From: Phytohabitans rumicis
GTDB taxonomy: Bacteria > Actinomycetota > Actinomycetes > Mycobacteriales > Micromonosporaceae
Assembly: GCF_011764445.1 (NCBI RefSeq)
Contig: NZ_BLPG01000001.1
Span: forward strand, 8,919,316-8,983,315
Length of the DNA stretch: 64,000 nucleotides
Direction of reading: 5' to 3'
The position numbers were made by a program, and so were the translations under genes. A model generated the notes under the pieces. That model was not told where the DNA came from, made no database searches, and worked only from the letters and a program-made list of their open reading frames with translations. Positions within the stretch are counted from its first letter, which is position 1. The number at the start of each line of letters is the position of its first letter. This document shows positions 8,534-16,163 of this stretch, piece by piece.

Positions 8534-10159
8534 TCAGTGGCCGCGGAACGCCTCCTCCAGCCACCATGAGCCGCGGGCGGAGACCACCTTCGCGTCGACC
8601 ACGAGCGGGCGCTCCCGCGGCCCGTCCAGCCAGGCCCGCACGCCGTCCAGGTCGCCGCGCCCGCGTACGGTCAGGCCGGCGCAGCCGTACCCGCGGGCGA
8701 TCGCCGCGAGGTCGGCGTCCGGAAACGTGACGGTGTCCAGCGGGTGCCCGTCCGGGCCGAAGTGGTGCACCTCGGCGCCGTACGCCGCGTCGTCGTACAC
8801 CACCACGAGCAGCGGCGCGCCGAGGCGTACCGCGGTGGTCAGCTCCGCGGCGGACATGAGGAAGCCGCCGTCGCCCAGCGCCGCGACGGTGAGCCGGTCC
8901 GGCCGGGCGACCGCCGCGCCGAGCGCGGAGGCCAGCCCCAGCCCGATCGACTGGAACGCCTGCGTGAAGCAGAACCCGGCGGCGTCCGGCACGGACAGGA
9001 ACATCGACGGGTACCCCATGAAGTTGCCCGAGTCGACGACCACCGTGCGCTCGGCGGGCAGCAGGTCGTCCAGCGCGACGCTGAGCGTGCGCGGGTCGAT
9101 CCGGCCGGCCCCGCTCTCGTCCACGTAGGACACGTCGCGCCAGCGCCCCTCGGCGGCGATGCGGGCGCGTAGCTCGGGGGTGCGCCAGCCGGGCGCCGGT
9201 GCCAGGGCCGCGGCGCACGCCTGGGCCACCGCGACCACGTCGCCGCGTACCGCCACGTCCACCGGCCGGTTGACGCCCAGCGCCGCCGGATCCCGGTCGA
9301 CCTGGGCCACGACCGCGTCCGGCGGGATCAGCTGGCCGTGCCGGGTGGTCCACATGTTCAGCGTGCTGCCCCAGGCCACCACCAGGTCCGCGCCGGAGAT
9401 CAGCTCGGCGGCCAGGGGCGTGGCGAACCCGCCGGACACGTCGACGTACCAGGGGTCGCCGGCGAACAGGCCCTTGGCGGCGGCCGACACGGCCAGCAGG
9501 GCGCCGCACCGGTCGGCCAGCGCGGTGAGGGCGGCCCGCGCCGGCTCACCCCGGCGGCTCGCGCCCCGGCCGGCGATGAAGACCGGCCGCCGCGCCGCCG
9601 CGAGCGCGTCCACAAGGGATGCCACGGGAGGCGCGGGCTCCTCAGCGGGCGCCGCCACTGCCACCGCCGTGAGTGCCGCCGGCTCACCCTGCACGTCCAG
9701 CGGCAGACCGAGAACGACGGTGCGGCCGGCCCGGCAGGCCCACGCCGCGTCGTCCGCCGCGGTCGCGGCGCCCACCCGGCGGAACTCCGCGCCCACCGAC
9801 GCGGCGAGCCCGGGCAGGTCGATGAAGAAGTTCGAGCGCGGGCTGGTCGCCTCCGGGGCCAGCACCACCAGCGGGGTACGGCTCTTGGCCGCCTCGGCGA
9901 CGCCGGTGAGCGCGTTCGTCACGCCGGGTCCCTGGTGCACGGAGAGCGCGGCGAGCCGGCCGGAGACGCGGGCGTACCCGTCCGCCATGCTGGCCGCCCC
10001 GCCCTCGTGCGCGGCCGGCACGTACCGGGCGCCGGCCGCCACGAGCGCGTTCGTGACGTGGAAGTTGCCGCTGCCCACGACGCCGAACACGTGCTTGACG
10101 CCGTGCGCGGCCAGCGACCTGCCGACGACCTCGGCGACTTTCATGCTCTCTCGATTCAT
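8534..10159 (-). CDS. Thiamine-pyrophosphate enzyme, acetolactate-synthase-like
   Basis: 541 residues with the three-domain TPP layout: N-terminal Pyr domain with the catalytic Glu in AAHEGGAASMADGYAR, a central domain, and a C-terminal PP domain with the cofactor motif GDGGFLMSAAEL...VVVYDDAAYG. Family members perform decarboxylation or carboligation of 2-keto acids; the substrate here is unknown. ATG 10159 overlaps the stop of the upstream cyclase gene (ATGA), indicating translational coupling. An ATG five codons in (10144) is an alternative. The pairing with a metal-dependent cyclase suggests a small catabolic operon acting on a cyclic or amide substrate (inference). Confidence 0.88.
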   Translation of the reverse strand: MNRESMKVAEVVGRSLAAHGVKHVFGVVGSGNFHVTNALVAAGARYVPAAHEGGAASMADGYARVSGRLAALSVHQGPGVTNALTGVAEAAKSRTPLVVLAPEATSPRSNFFIDLPGLAASVGAEFRRVGAATAADDAAWACRAGRTVVLGLPLDVQGEPAALTAVAVAAPAEEPAPPVASLVDALAAARRPVFIAGRGASRRGEPARAALTALADRCGALLAVSAAAKGLFAGDPWYVDVSGGFATPLAAELISGADLVVAWGSTLNMWTTRHGQLIPPDAVVAQVDRDPAALGVNRPVDVAVRGDVVAVAQACAAALAPAPGWRTPELRARIAAEGRWRDVSYVDESGAGRIDPRTLSVALDDLLPAERTVVVDSGNFMGYPSMFLSVPDAAGFCFTQAFQSIGLGLASALGAAVARPDRLTVAALGDGGFLMSAAELTTAVRLGAPLLVVVYDDAAYGAEVHHFGPDGHPLDTVTFPDADLAAIARGYGCAGLTVRGRGDLDGVRAWLDGPRERPLVVDAKVVSARGSWWLEEAFRGH

Positions 10160-10923
10160 GCTCTCTCGACGAGGGCCAGGACTCGCGCCGGGCTGCCCGA
10201 GCCGCCCACGATGGGCAGTGGCGAGGCGATGAGGACCGCGCCGGTCGGTGGCAGGGCGGCCAGGTTCTGCAGCTGGGTCAGGCCGTACTTGCCGGCGCCG
10301 AGCAGGTACGAGTGGCACGGGAACGGCGGGTCGAACGAGTGTGCCGTGCCCGCGTCGGTGCCCACCGTCTCCACGCCGACGCCGAGCAGCGAGGTCTCCT
10401 CGGCGAGCCACTTGGCGCAGGCCACCGAGATGCCCGGCGTGTGGCCGCCGTTGAGGTACGCCGCGTCGTCGTCGCCGCGCGCGTCCCAGCCGGTGCGCAG
10501 CAGCAGCCAGCCGCCCTTCGGCAGCCCGCTGGGGTAGTCCTCCTGCCAGGCCAGGACGTGCTCGATCTCCAGCAGGAAGTCCGGGTCGGACTTGGCCTGC
10601 GCGCTGAAGTCCAGCACCACGGCGGGCGCGACCAGCTGGCGCGGCGGCACCTGGGACACGTCGGCCTTGTCCTGACCGGTGACCCAGTGGATCGGGGCGT
10701 CGAAGTGGGTGCCGGTGTGCTCGCCGGTGGAGATGTTGTTCCAGTACCAGGCCGGGCCGGCGGCGTCGTAGCGGCTGATCTGGCTCAGCGCGAAGCGGTT
10801 CGTCTGCCCGAAGGGCTCGGGCAGGGTCAGGATCGGCGTCCGCGAGGACAGGGGAGCGGTCAGGTCAACGACCTCGACACCGCCCGAGGCGATCGCGGCG
10901 GCGAGGTCCGTCAGGAGCGTCAT
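10156..10923 (-). CDS. Cyclase-family metal-dependent hydrolase (kynurenine formamidase-like)
   Basis: 255 residues with the family metal-binding signature HTGTHFDAPIHW at about residues 70-81 (HxGTHxDxPxH), and downstream KADVSQVPPRQLVAPAVVLDFS and the GWDARG region. Members (PF04199) include arylformamidases and polyketide or isatin hydrolases. First gene of a two-gene operon with the TPP enzyme, overlapping it by 4 bases, and divergent from ohrR. No signal peptide. Confidence 0.9.
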   Translation of the reverse strand: MTLLTDLAAAIASGGVEVVDLTAPLSSRTPILTLPEPFGQTNRFALSQISRYDAAGPAWYWNNISTGEHTGTHFDAPIHWVTGQDKADVSQVPPRQLVAPAVVLDFSAQAKSDPDFLLEIEHVLAWQEDYPSGLPKGGWLLLRTGWDARGDDDAAYLNGGHTPGISVACAKWLAEETSLLGVGVETVGTDAGTAHSFDPPFPCHSYLLGAGKYGLTQLQNLAALPPTGAVLIASPLPIVGGSGSPARVLALVERA

Positions 10924-10966
10924 GCGGCGACGCTACCGCCTCCTGTCGGGCCCGTCACACCCACTT

Positions 10967-10982
10967 CGATTGTGTGCAATCG
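10967..10982. promoter_or_regulatory. Probable OhrR operator
   Basis: CGATTGTGTGCAATCG is an inverted repeat (CGATTG/CAATCG) with a 4-base centre, and a related half-site GTTGTGCAC follows immediately. It lies 24 bases before the ohrR start, in the divergent gap with the cyclase gene. OhrR proteins are known to repress ohr and themselves through AT-containing palindromes. Assignment to OhrR is by position. Confidence 0.65.
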
Positions 10983-11005
10983 AGTTGTGCACTACCGTTC
11001 TGGGT

Positions 11006-11443
11006 GTGGACGAAGAGCTGCTCCTGCGCCGGCAGGTGTGTTTCGCGCTGTACTCCGCCTCCCGGGCGGCGACCGCGCTCTACCGTCCGCTGCTGGACGA
11101 GCTCGGCCTGACGTACCCGCAATATCTGGTGCTCCTGCTGCTCTGGGAGCGCGACGGGCGGACGGTGAAGGAGCTGGGCGACGAGCTGGACCTGGATTCC
11201 GGGACGCTGTCGCCGCTGCTCAAGCGCCTGGAAGCCGCGGGGCTCGTGACACGCCGGCGGTTCGCCGGCGACGAGCGCGTCGTCGAGATCGCTCTCACCG
11301 CCGCGGGTACGGCGTTGCGCCGCCGCGCGCGGAAGGTGCCCGCCGCACTGGGGACCGCCACCGGACTGTCCACAGCGGAGCTGTCCACATTGCACCGGAC
11401 GTTGACCGAGCTGGCCGGCGTGCTGCGCACGGCCGCCCACTGA
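11006..11443 (+). CDS. ohrR: OhrR, organic hydroperoxide-sensing MarR-family repressor
   Basis: 145 residues from GTG 11006. The N-terminus carries the redox-sensing cysteine in QVCFALYSASRA (Cys12), then YRPLLDELGLTYPQYLVLL, which is diagnostic of OhrR within MarR. A winged-helix domain follows (VKELGDELDLDSGTLSPLLKRL, wing RRRFAGDERVVEI). Oxidation of the cysteine by organic peroxides releases DNA in characterised homologues. A second cysteine near the C-terminus is absent, so this is a one-Cys type. Immediately upstream of ohr. Confidence 0.95.
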   Translation: MDEELLLRRQVCFALYSASRAATALYRPLLDELGLTYPQYLVLLLLWERDGRTVKELGDELDLDSGTLSPLLKRLEAAGLVTRRRFAGDERVVEIALTAAGTALRRRARKVPAALGTATGLSTAELSTLHRTLTELAGVLRTAAH

Positions 11444-11467
11444 CCCCCTAGAAGGGACGATCCCCCC

Positions 11468-11884
11468 ATGCAGGTGCTCTACACCGCCGAGGCCGTCGCG
11501 ACCGGCGATGGCCGCAACGGCCACACCCGCACCACGGACGGGCTGCTGGAGGCCGACCTGGCCGTGCCGAAGTCGATGGGCGGCCCGGGTGGCGCCACCA
11601 ACCCCGAGCAGCTCTTCGCCGCCGGCTACGCGGCCTGCTTCCACTCCGCGCTGAAGCTGGTCGCCCGGCAGGCCAAAGTGGACGCCACCGGCTCGACGGT
11701 GACCGCCCGGGTCGGCATCGGCCCGACCGACGGCGGCGGGTTCGGTCTCACGGCCGCGCTGACCGTGGCGATGCCGGCGGTCGAGCGGGCGATCGCCCTG
11801 GACGTCGTGGAAAAGGCGCACCAGGTCTGCCCGTACTCCAACGCCACCCGCGGCAACATCGACGTGACGCTGGCGGTCGCCTGA
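11468..11884 (+). CDS. ohr: Organic hydroperoxide resistance protein Ohr (OsmC family)
   Basis: 138 residues, the usual Ohr length. Peroxidatic Cys57 lies in YAACFHSAL and resolving Cys121 in [11 protein letters not shown], both canonical. It reduces fatty-acid and other organic hydroperoxides using lipoylated partners. It lies 24 bases after ohrR with a GAAGGGA ribosome binding site, and overlaps the next gene by one base (TGATG), so transcription as ohrR-ohr-MDR is likely. Confidence 0.96.
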   Translation: MQVLYTAEAVATGDGRNGHTRTTDGLLEADLAVPKSMGGPGGATNPEQLFAAGYAACFHSALKLVARQAKVDATGSTVTARVGIGPTDGGGFGLTAALTVAMPAVERAIALDVVEKAHQVCPYSNATRGNIDVTLAVA

Positions 11885-12896
11885 TGGCCGGCCTGATCGG
11901 TAGGCAGATTCAGCTGGCGTCGCGCCCGGGTGCCGGCTGGCCGACGCCGGAGCACTTCCGGCTCGTCGAGGTGCCGGTGCCCGACCTGGGCGCCGGGCAG
12001 GTGCTGGTGCGCAACACGGCGATGTCGGTCGACCCGTACATGCGCAACCGCATGAACGACGTGAAGTCGTACGTGCCGCCGTTCCAGATCGACGCCCCGC
12101 TCGACGGCGCCGCGGTCGGCGAGGTCGTCGCGTCGCAGTCGCCCGACCGCAAGGTGGGCGACATCGTGGCGCACGGCCTGGGCTGGCGCGACTACGCGGT
12201 GCTGGACGCCGCGCAGACCAAGGTGTTGGACACCGCGATCGCGCCGGCGACCGCGTACCTCGGCGCGCTCGGCGGGATCGGGCTCACCGCGCAGGTCGGG
12301 CTCGTGGAGATCGCCCAGCTGAAGCCGGGCGAGACGGTCTTCGTGTCCGGGGCGGCGGGCGCGGTCGGCAGCCTCGCCGGGCAGATCGCCAAGCTGCGCG
12401 GCGCGGGCCGGGTCATCGGCAGCGCCGGCTCCCCGGCCAAGGTGGCGTATCTGCGGGAGTTGGGCTTCGACGCGGCGTTCGACTACCACGACGGGCCGAT
12501 CCGGGACCGGCTGCGCGAGGCGGCGCCGGACGGCATCGACGTCTACTTCGACAACGTCGGCGGCGAGCAACTGGAGGCGGCCCTCGGGGCGCTGCACGTG
12601 CACGGCCGGGTGGCGCTGTGCGGCGCGGTCGCGCAGTACAACGCGACCGAGCCGACCCCGGCGCCGCGCAACCTTGCGCTGGCCATCACCAAGCAGCTGA
12701 CGCTGCGCGGGTTCATCGTCACGTCGTACAGGCATCTGGCGGCGGAGTTCACCGCCGAGCTGGCCGGCTGGCTGCGCGACGGCACGGTCCGCTTCGACGA
12801 GACCATTGTGGACGGTCTGGAGAACGCGCCGGCCGCGTTCCTCGGCATGCTGCGCGGGAGAACGTCGGCAAGATGCTGGTACGGATAGAGAGTTAG
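11884..12896 (+). CDS. NADP-dependent MDR oxidoreductase (alkenal/curcumin reductase type), apparent frameshift at C-terminus
   Basis: The ATG overlaps the ohr stop. The protein matches the zinc-free leukotriene B4 dehydrogenase/CurA group: [12 protein letters not shown] near residue 47, nucleotide-binding [20 protein letters not shown], and [14 protein letters not shown]. These reduce reactive alkenals, which fits an ohr operon dealing with lipid peroxidation (inference). The frame as read stops at 12888 with an abnormal tail. Adding one G at the GGG run 12856-12858 restores the family C-terminus ([12 protein letters not shown]) and a stop at 12896, giving 337 residues. The lesion is probably a sequencing artefact. 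Confidence 0.88.
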
Positions 12897-13561
12897 TCGC
12901 AGGGCGTGCCGTTGACGGCGCACGCGCTCGGGTCGTTGTCCTGCCCCCACCGCTCGAACTGGAACCGCAACGGCACCGACGAGCGGGCCGGCACCTCGAC
13001 CCCACTGGTGAAGACGTACGCGGGCCCCAGGCGCTGAAGCGTCGCCTGGGGCGCCCCTTCGACCCAGAACGTGTGCAGCCGCCCCACGTTCGTGGGGAAC
13101 TGCAGCCGGACCGTCCAATCCCGGCCGCTGCCCGAGGAGTTGGTGACCAACACCTCGGCGATGAACGAGTCGCCGTACGAGTTGAGGACCCGGTAGTCGC
13201 CGGTCACGGCGGGCGGCGCGGGCGGCGCCTGCGTGGTCGGCGGCTTCGCCGTGGTACGCCGGGCGACCGGCGAGCGCGACGGGGACGGCTTGGGGGACGC
13301 GCTCGGCGACGGGCTGGGCGTCGTGGTCCCCGGGATGTCGGCGGGCACCGGTGGCGGTTCGTACGCGGGCGGTGTCCACGCGTAGTTGATGGATGCGCGC
13401 GGCCGGACCTCGTCGTCTTCCCGCGCCTCGCCCGGGGTCAAAGTGACCGCCGCGAAAAGCGTCAACGCCACGGCGACGCCCAGCGCGGCCGGTGCCCACA
13501 GGACGAGGACCTCGGAGTTGCTGGGCTTCCCGAAGGGCCGGAAGTCGGGCCGGGTGCGCAC
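12893..13561 (-). CDS. Membrane-anchored protein with CBM2-like domain
   Basis: 222 residues from GTG 13561, preceded by GGGGAGA. A short cytoplasmic start, one membrane helix (VLVLWAPAALGVAVALTLFAAV), a proline/serine/threonine-rich linker, then a domain of about 100 residues resembling carbohydrate-binding module family 2 (YRVLNSYGDSFIAEVLVTN, DWTVRLQFP, conserved Trp and a C-terminal Cys pair). No catalytic domain is present. It may bind polysaccharide at the cell surface. Convergent with the MDR gene, overlapping its repaired 3' end by 4 bases. Confidence 0.75.
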   Translation of the reverse strand: MRTRPDFRPFGKPSNSEVLVLWAPAALGVAVALTLFAAVTLTPGEAREDDEVRPRASINYAWTPPAYEPPPVPADIPGTTTPSPSPSASPKPSPSRSPVARRTTAKPPTTQAPPAPPAVTGDYRVLNSYGDSFIAEVLVTNSSGSGRDWTVRLQFPTNVGRLHTFWVEGAPQATLQRLGPAYVFTSGVEVPARSSVPLRFQFERWGQDNDPSACAVNGTPCD

Positions 13562-13645
13562 TCACTCTCCCCATGAACCTTTTTCAGGTATCTGCACTGC
13601 GCGGGACAGCGTAACGCGATCTACAACGGGCAGGGAATCCCCTCG

Positions 13646-13695
13646 TTGACATGATTTATGTGAGTCGATACTCTATCGACGGGAAAGCGCTTTCC
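13646..13695 (+). promoter_or_regulatory. Pectate lyase promoter and LacI-type operator
   Basis: A consensus -35 TTGACA (13646-13651), 17-bp spacer and -10 TACTCT (13669-13674) are followed by the perfect palindrome GGAAAGCGCTTTCC (13682-13695), centred about 14 bases after the -10. The arrangement is the same as at the pectinesterase gene, implying repression of both by one LacI-family regulator (inference). Confidence 0.8.
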
Positions 13696-13799
13696 GCCGC
13701 TTCCCCGACCACCGGGCTCCCACCGGGCCGCACTCACCGGGTGCCGTTCTGCCACGGCGCCGACCGGATGCGACTCACCGTCCTATGGGAGGTTTCCCC

Positions 13800-14783
13800 A
13801 TGACGCAACACCAAGCCGACCCGTCCGACCGGCACCGGTCACGCCGCTGGCGCGGACCGCTCATCGGCGTAGCGGCCCTCGCGCTCGCCGGCGCCGGCGT
13901 ACTCGTCGCGATGCCCAACGCGTCCGCCGCCACGTTCAACCTGCAAGGCTGGGCCACGCAGGGCGGCGGCACCAGCGGCGGCGGCAGCGCCTCGCCGGTC
14001 ACCGTCACCACCGCCTCCGCGCTGATCAGCAACATGCAGGCCAGCGGCTCGCGGGTTATCCGCGTGTCCGGCACGATCGCGATCAGCGGCATGCAGAAGG
14101 TGGCCGCCAACAAGACCATCATCGGGGTGGGCAGCGGTGCCGCCATCACCGGCGGCGGTCTCAACGTGGCCAGCGTCAGCAACGTCATCATCCGGAACAT
14201 CAACTTCCGGAGCTGGGGCGACGACGCCATCAACGTGCAGTACTCGACCCGCGTCTGGATCGACCACAACAACTTCAGCAGCGGGTACGACGGGGCGGTC
14301 GACGTCAAGCGCGCGTCCGACTTCGTCACGGTGTCGTGGAACCGGTTCTTCAACCACGACAAGACCGCGCTGCTCGGTCACTCCGACAGCAACGGCGGCG
14401 AGGACCGGGGTCACCTGCGGGTGACGTACAACAACAACTACTTCGACGGCAGCAACCAGCGACACCCGCGGGTGCGCTTCGGCAACCCCGTGCACGTGTT
14501 CAACAACTACTACCGCAGCATCGGCAGCTACGGCGTCGCGTCCACCTGCGAGGCCGGCGTCCTCGTCGAGGGCAACTACTTCGAGAACGTCTCGGACCCG
14601 TTCCACCGTGGAGAGGGCAGCTCGCCGGCCGGGTCGCTGGTGGCCCGCAACAACCACTTCGTCAACTCCGGCAGCGGGCAGACGGGTGGCAGCGTCGCCG
14701 GCATCCCGTACTCGTACTCGATGGATGCCGCGAGCACCGTGAAGAACACGGTCATCAACGGAGCCGGCACCGGCAAGATCTGA
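13800..14783 (+). CDS. Secreted pectate lyase (polysaccharide lyase family 1)
   Basis: 327 residues with a basic N-terminus and signal peptide ending near NASA-ATFN. It cleaves de-esterified polygalacturonate by beta-elimination using calcium. PL1 parallel-beta-helix motifs are clear: IIGVGSGAAITGGGL, WIDHNNF, the calcium-site and core motif DGAVDVKRASDFVTVSWNRF, and RHPRVRFG with the catalytic arginine. ATG 13800 is chosen for the GGGAGG site 8 bases upstream. A strong terminator follows. Functionally linked to the pectinesterase by enzyme pathway and operator. Confidence 0.96.
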   Translation: MTQHQADPSDRHRSRRWRGPLIGVAALALAGAGVLVAMPNASAATFNLQGWATQGGGTSGGGSASPVTVTTASALISNMQASGSRVIRVSGTIAISGMQKVAANKTIIGVGSGAAITGGGLNVASVSNVIIRNINFRSWGDDAINVQYSTRVWIDHNNFSSGYDGAVDVKRASDFVTVSWNRFFNHDKTALLGHSDSNGGEDRGHLRVTYNNNYFDGSNQRHPRVRFGNPVHVFNNYYRSIGSYGVASTCEAGVLVEGNYFENVSDPFHRGEGSSPAGSLVARNNHFVNSGSGQTGGSVAGIPYSYSMDAASTVKNTVINGAGTGKI

Positions 14784-14799
14784 TGCGTTTCCGATGAAG

Positions 14800-14831
14800 A
14801 AAGGGCGGCGGGCGTTGGCCCGCCGCCCTTT
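14800..14831 (+). terminator. Rho-independent-type hairpin after pectate lyase
   Basis: 14-bp perfect stem (AAAGGGCGGCGGGC pairing with GCCCGCCGCCCTTT) with a 4-base loop GTTG, beginning 17 bases after the stop codon. Confidence 0.85.
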
Positions 14832-14874
14832 GCGGGTAGCCTCCGCGGGGTCGTCAGACTCACGGGGAGGATGA

Positions 14875-15855
14875 ATGTCCATGGGCATCAGCAGGCGCGT
14901 AGCCATCGGAGCGGGCGCCGCAGTGGCGTCCCTGGCGGTGGCCCGGCCGGCGTCGGCGGCCGCACCGGCTACCGGACCGGACGCGATCCGGCACTGCTAC
15001 GAGCGGCAGAAGACCAAGGCCGGCGGGCACTGGCACTCGCACGTCGCCGCCGTCGACGCGACCGGCGCGTTGCAGACGGTGATCGAGGACGACATCGACT
15101 TCGTCATCAGCGGCGCCAGCGTGCAGAAGCTCTTCGTCGCGATGACGGTCCTGGACAAGGTGGACCGTGGCGAGCTGAGCCTCGGGCAGAAGCTGGACCT
15201 GCCGGGCAGCATCATCCTCGGCGGCAGCGGCATCTACCACCTGCATGGCGTGTGGGGTGACGACATCACCATCGCCAACTTCCTCACCGCGATGCTGCTG
15301 GTCTCCGACAACACCGCGGTACGCATGTGCGGGCGCGTCGTGCCGGCGCTGGAGATTAACCAAATCCTGGCCGCCAAGGGGTTCACGTACACGCGGGTGG
15401 AGCCGGTGGCCAACCCGAACCGCTTCTTCCTCGGCGTGACCACCCCGCGCGAGACGCACGACCTGCTGTGGCGGCTGGCCAACAAGACGCTGCTGTCGCC
15501 GGCGTCGTGTGACTTCCTGCTGCGGATCACCCGCTGGATCAACGGCTACCACGACGGGATCCGGCGCAACATGTCGTCCGCCGAGCGCAGCCGGATCGCC
15601 ATCAAGTACGGCGCCGACGGCGATCGGCGGCACGAGGTCGGCATCATGTTCGGCGCGGATGGGGCGCCCGCGCTGACGTTTGCGTTCTTCGCCGGGGGTC
15701 TGTCCGATGTGAACAACTACGGCGCCACCCAGCCGGCGGTGCAGGCGCATTCCGTACTGGGCCGGATGCTGTTCGACTCCATTGCCACGGCGACAGTCCC
15801 GGCAGCGACCGCCCGCCAGACCGTAACCCCCTTCCACGCCGTAGACGGCGGCTGA
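14875..15855 (+). CDS. Exported serine hydrolase of the class A beta-lactamase fold
   Basis: 326 residues with a twin-arginine-like signal (SRRVAIGAGAAVASLAVARP). Active-site elements of the beta-lactamase/DD-peptidase fold are visible: SxxK as SVQK (GASVQKLFVAMTV), SDN (LLVSDNTAV), and a KxG element as IKYGAD rather than KTG. The substitution makes beta-lactam hydrolysis uncertain; such PF13354 proteins include peptidoglycan-related hydrolases of unknown substrate. Preceded by GGGGAGG. ATG 14881 is an alternative start. Confidence 0.85.
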   Translation: MSMGISRRVAIGAGAAVASLAVARPASAAAPATGPDAIRHCYERQKTKAGGHWHSHVAAVDATGALQTVIEDDIDFVISGASVQKLFVAMTVLDKVDRGELSLGQKLDLPGSIILGGSGIYHLHGVWGDDITIANFLTAMLLVSDNTAVRMCGRVVPALEINQILAAKGFTYTRVEPVANPNRFFLGVTTPRETHDLLWRLANKTLLSPASCDFLLRITRWINGYHDGIRRNMSSAERSRIAIKYGADGDRRHEVGIMFGADGAPALTFAFFAGGLSDVNNYGATQPAVQAHSVLGRMLFDSIATATVPAATARQTVTPFHAVDGG

Positions 15856-15901
15856 CCCCCACGCTCCTCCTCCGCGCCTCGCCGCCTCTGCGCGCCTCTG
15901 C

Positions 15902-15982
15902 GCGTCGATCAAGGGCATATGGTCGTGGTTTGATCTCTTTTCCACGACCGTTTGCCCTTGATCCGCGTGGAAGTCCTTGATC
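15902..15982. repeat. Dispersed palindrome family A, copy 1
   Basis: Inverted repeat built on GTCGATCAAGGGCA...TGCCCTTGATC with inner arms GGTCGTGG/CCACGACC, followed by the satellite site GTCCTTGATCGGCG. It lies downstream of the serine hydrolase gene. Other copies: 18009-18091, 28986-29051, 48582-48685, 48796-48918. Confidence 0.85.
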
Positions 15983-16003
15983 GGCGGCGAGGTCCGCTTG
16001 CTG

Positions 16004-16163
16004 GCAGCGGACTTGGTGGGGCAGGGCGGGATCTTGCGTCCGGACGTGTCCGACATAACCGGGCCCAAGATCCCGGTGTGCCCCACCAAGTCGAGCGGCC
16101 GAATCGATCTAGGAAGAATCGTGGGTATCGAGTCCGGTTTATACCCACGATTCTTCCTAGATC
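16004..16163. repeat. Two consecutive long hairpins at the IS insertion point
   Basis: The first pairs GACTTGGTGGGGCA and GGGATCTTG near 16007-16037 with CAAGATCCC and TGCCCCACCAAGTC near 16070-16093. The second has perfect 23-bp arms 16106-16128 and 16141-16163 with a 12-base loop. The IS element interrupted the outer edge of the second stem. No coding content was recognised. Confidence 0.75.
16154..16163. repeat. Left target-site duplication of IS4-family element
   Basis: TTCCTAGATC, identical to 17680-17689, directly abuts the left terminal inverted repeat. A length of 10 bp suits the IS4 family. Confidence 0.9.

Noticed and set aside
6024-9509. 1161-codon open frame on the minus strand
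   Set aside because: It runs antisense to the GGDEF/EAL gene and out of frame through the TPP enzyme. Its translation is low-complexity Arg/Pro/Ala without any domain; both real genes have clear motifs.
8534-10411. 625-codon version of the TPP enzyme
   Set aside because: The first 84 codons read through the cyclase gene in another frame. The ATGA overlap and family start place initiation at 10159.
12893-13561. Complete cellulase or chitinase
   Set aside because: Only a membrane helix, linker and CBM2-like domain are present; no catalytic motif was found.
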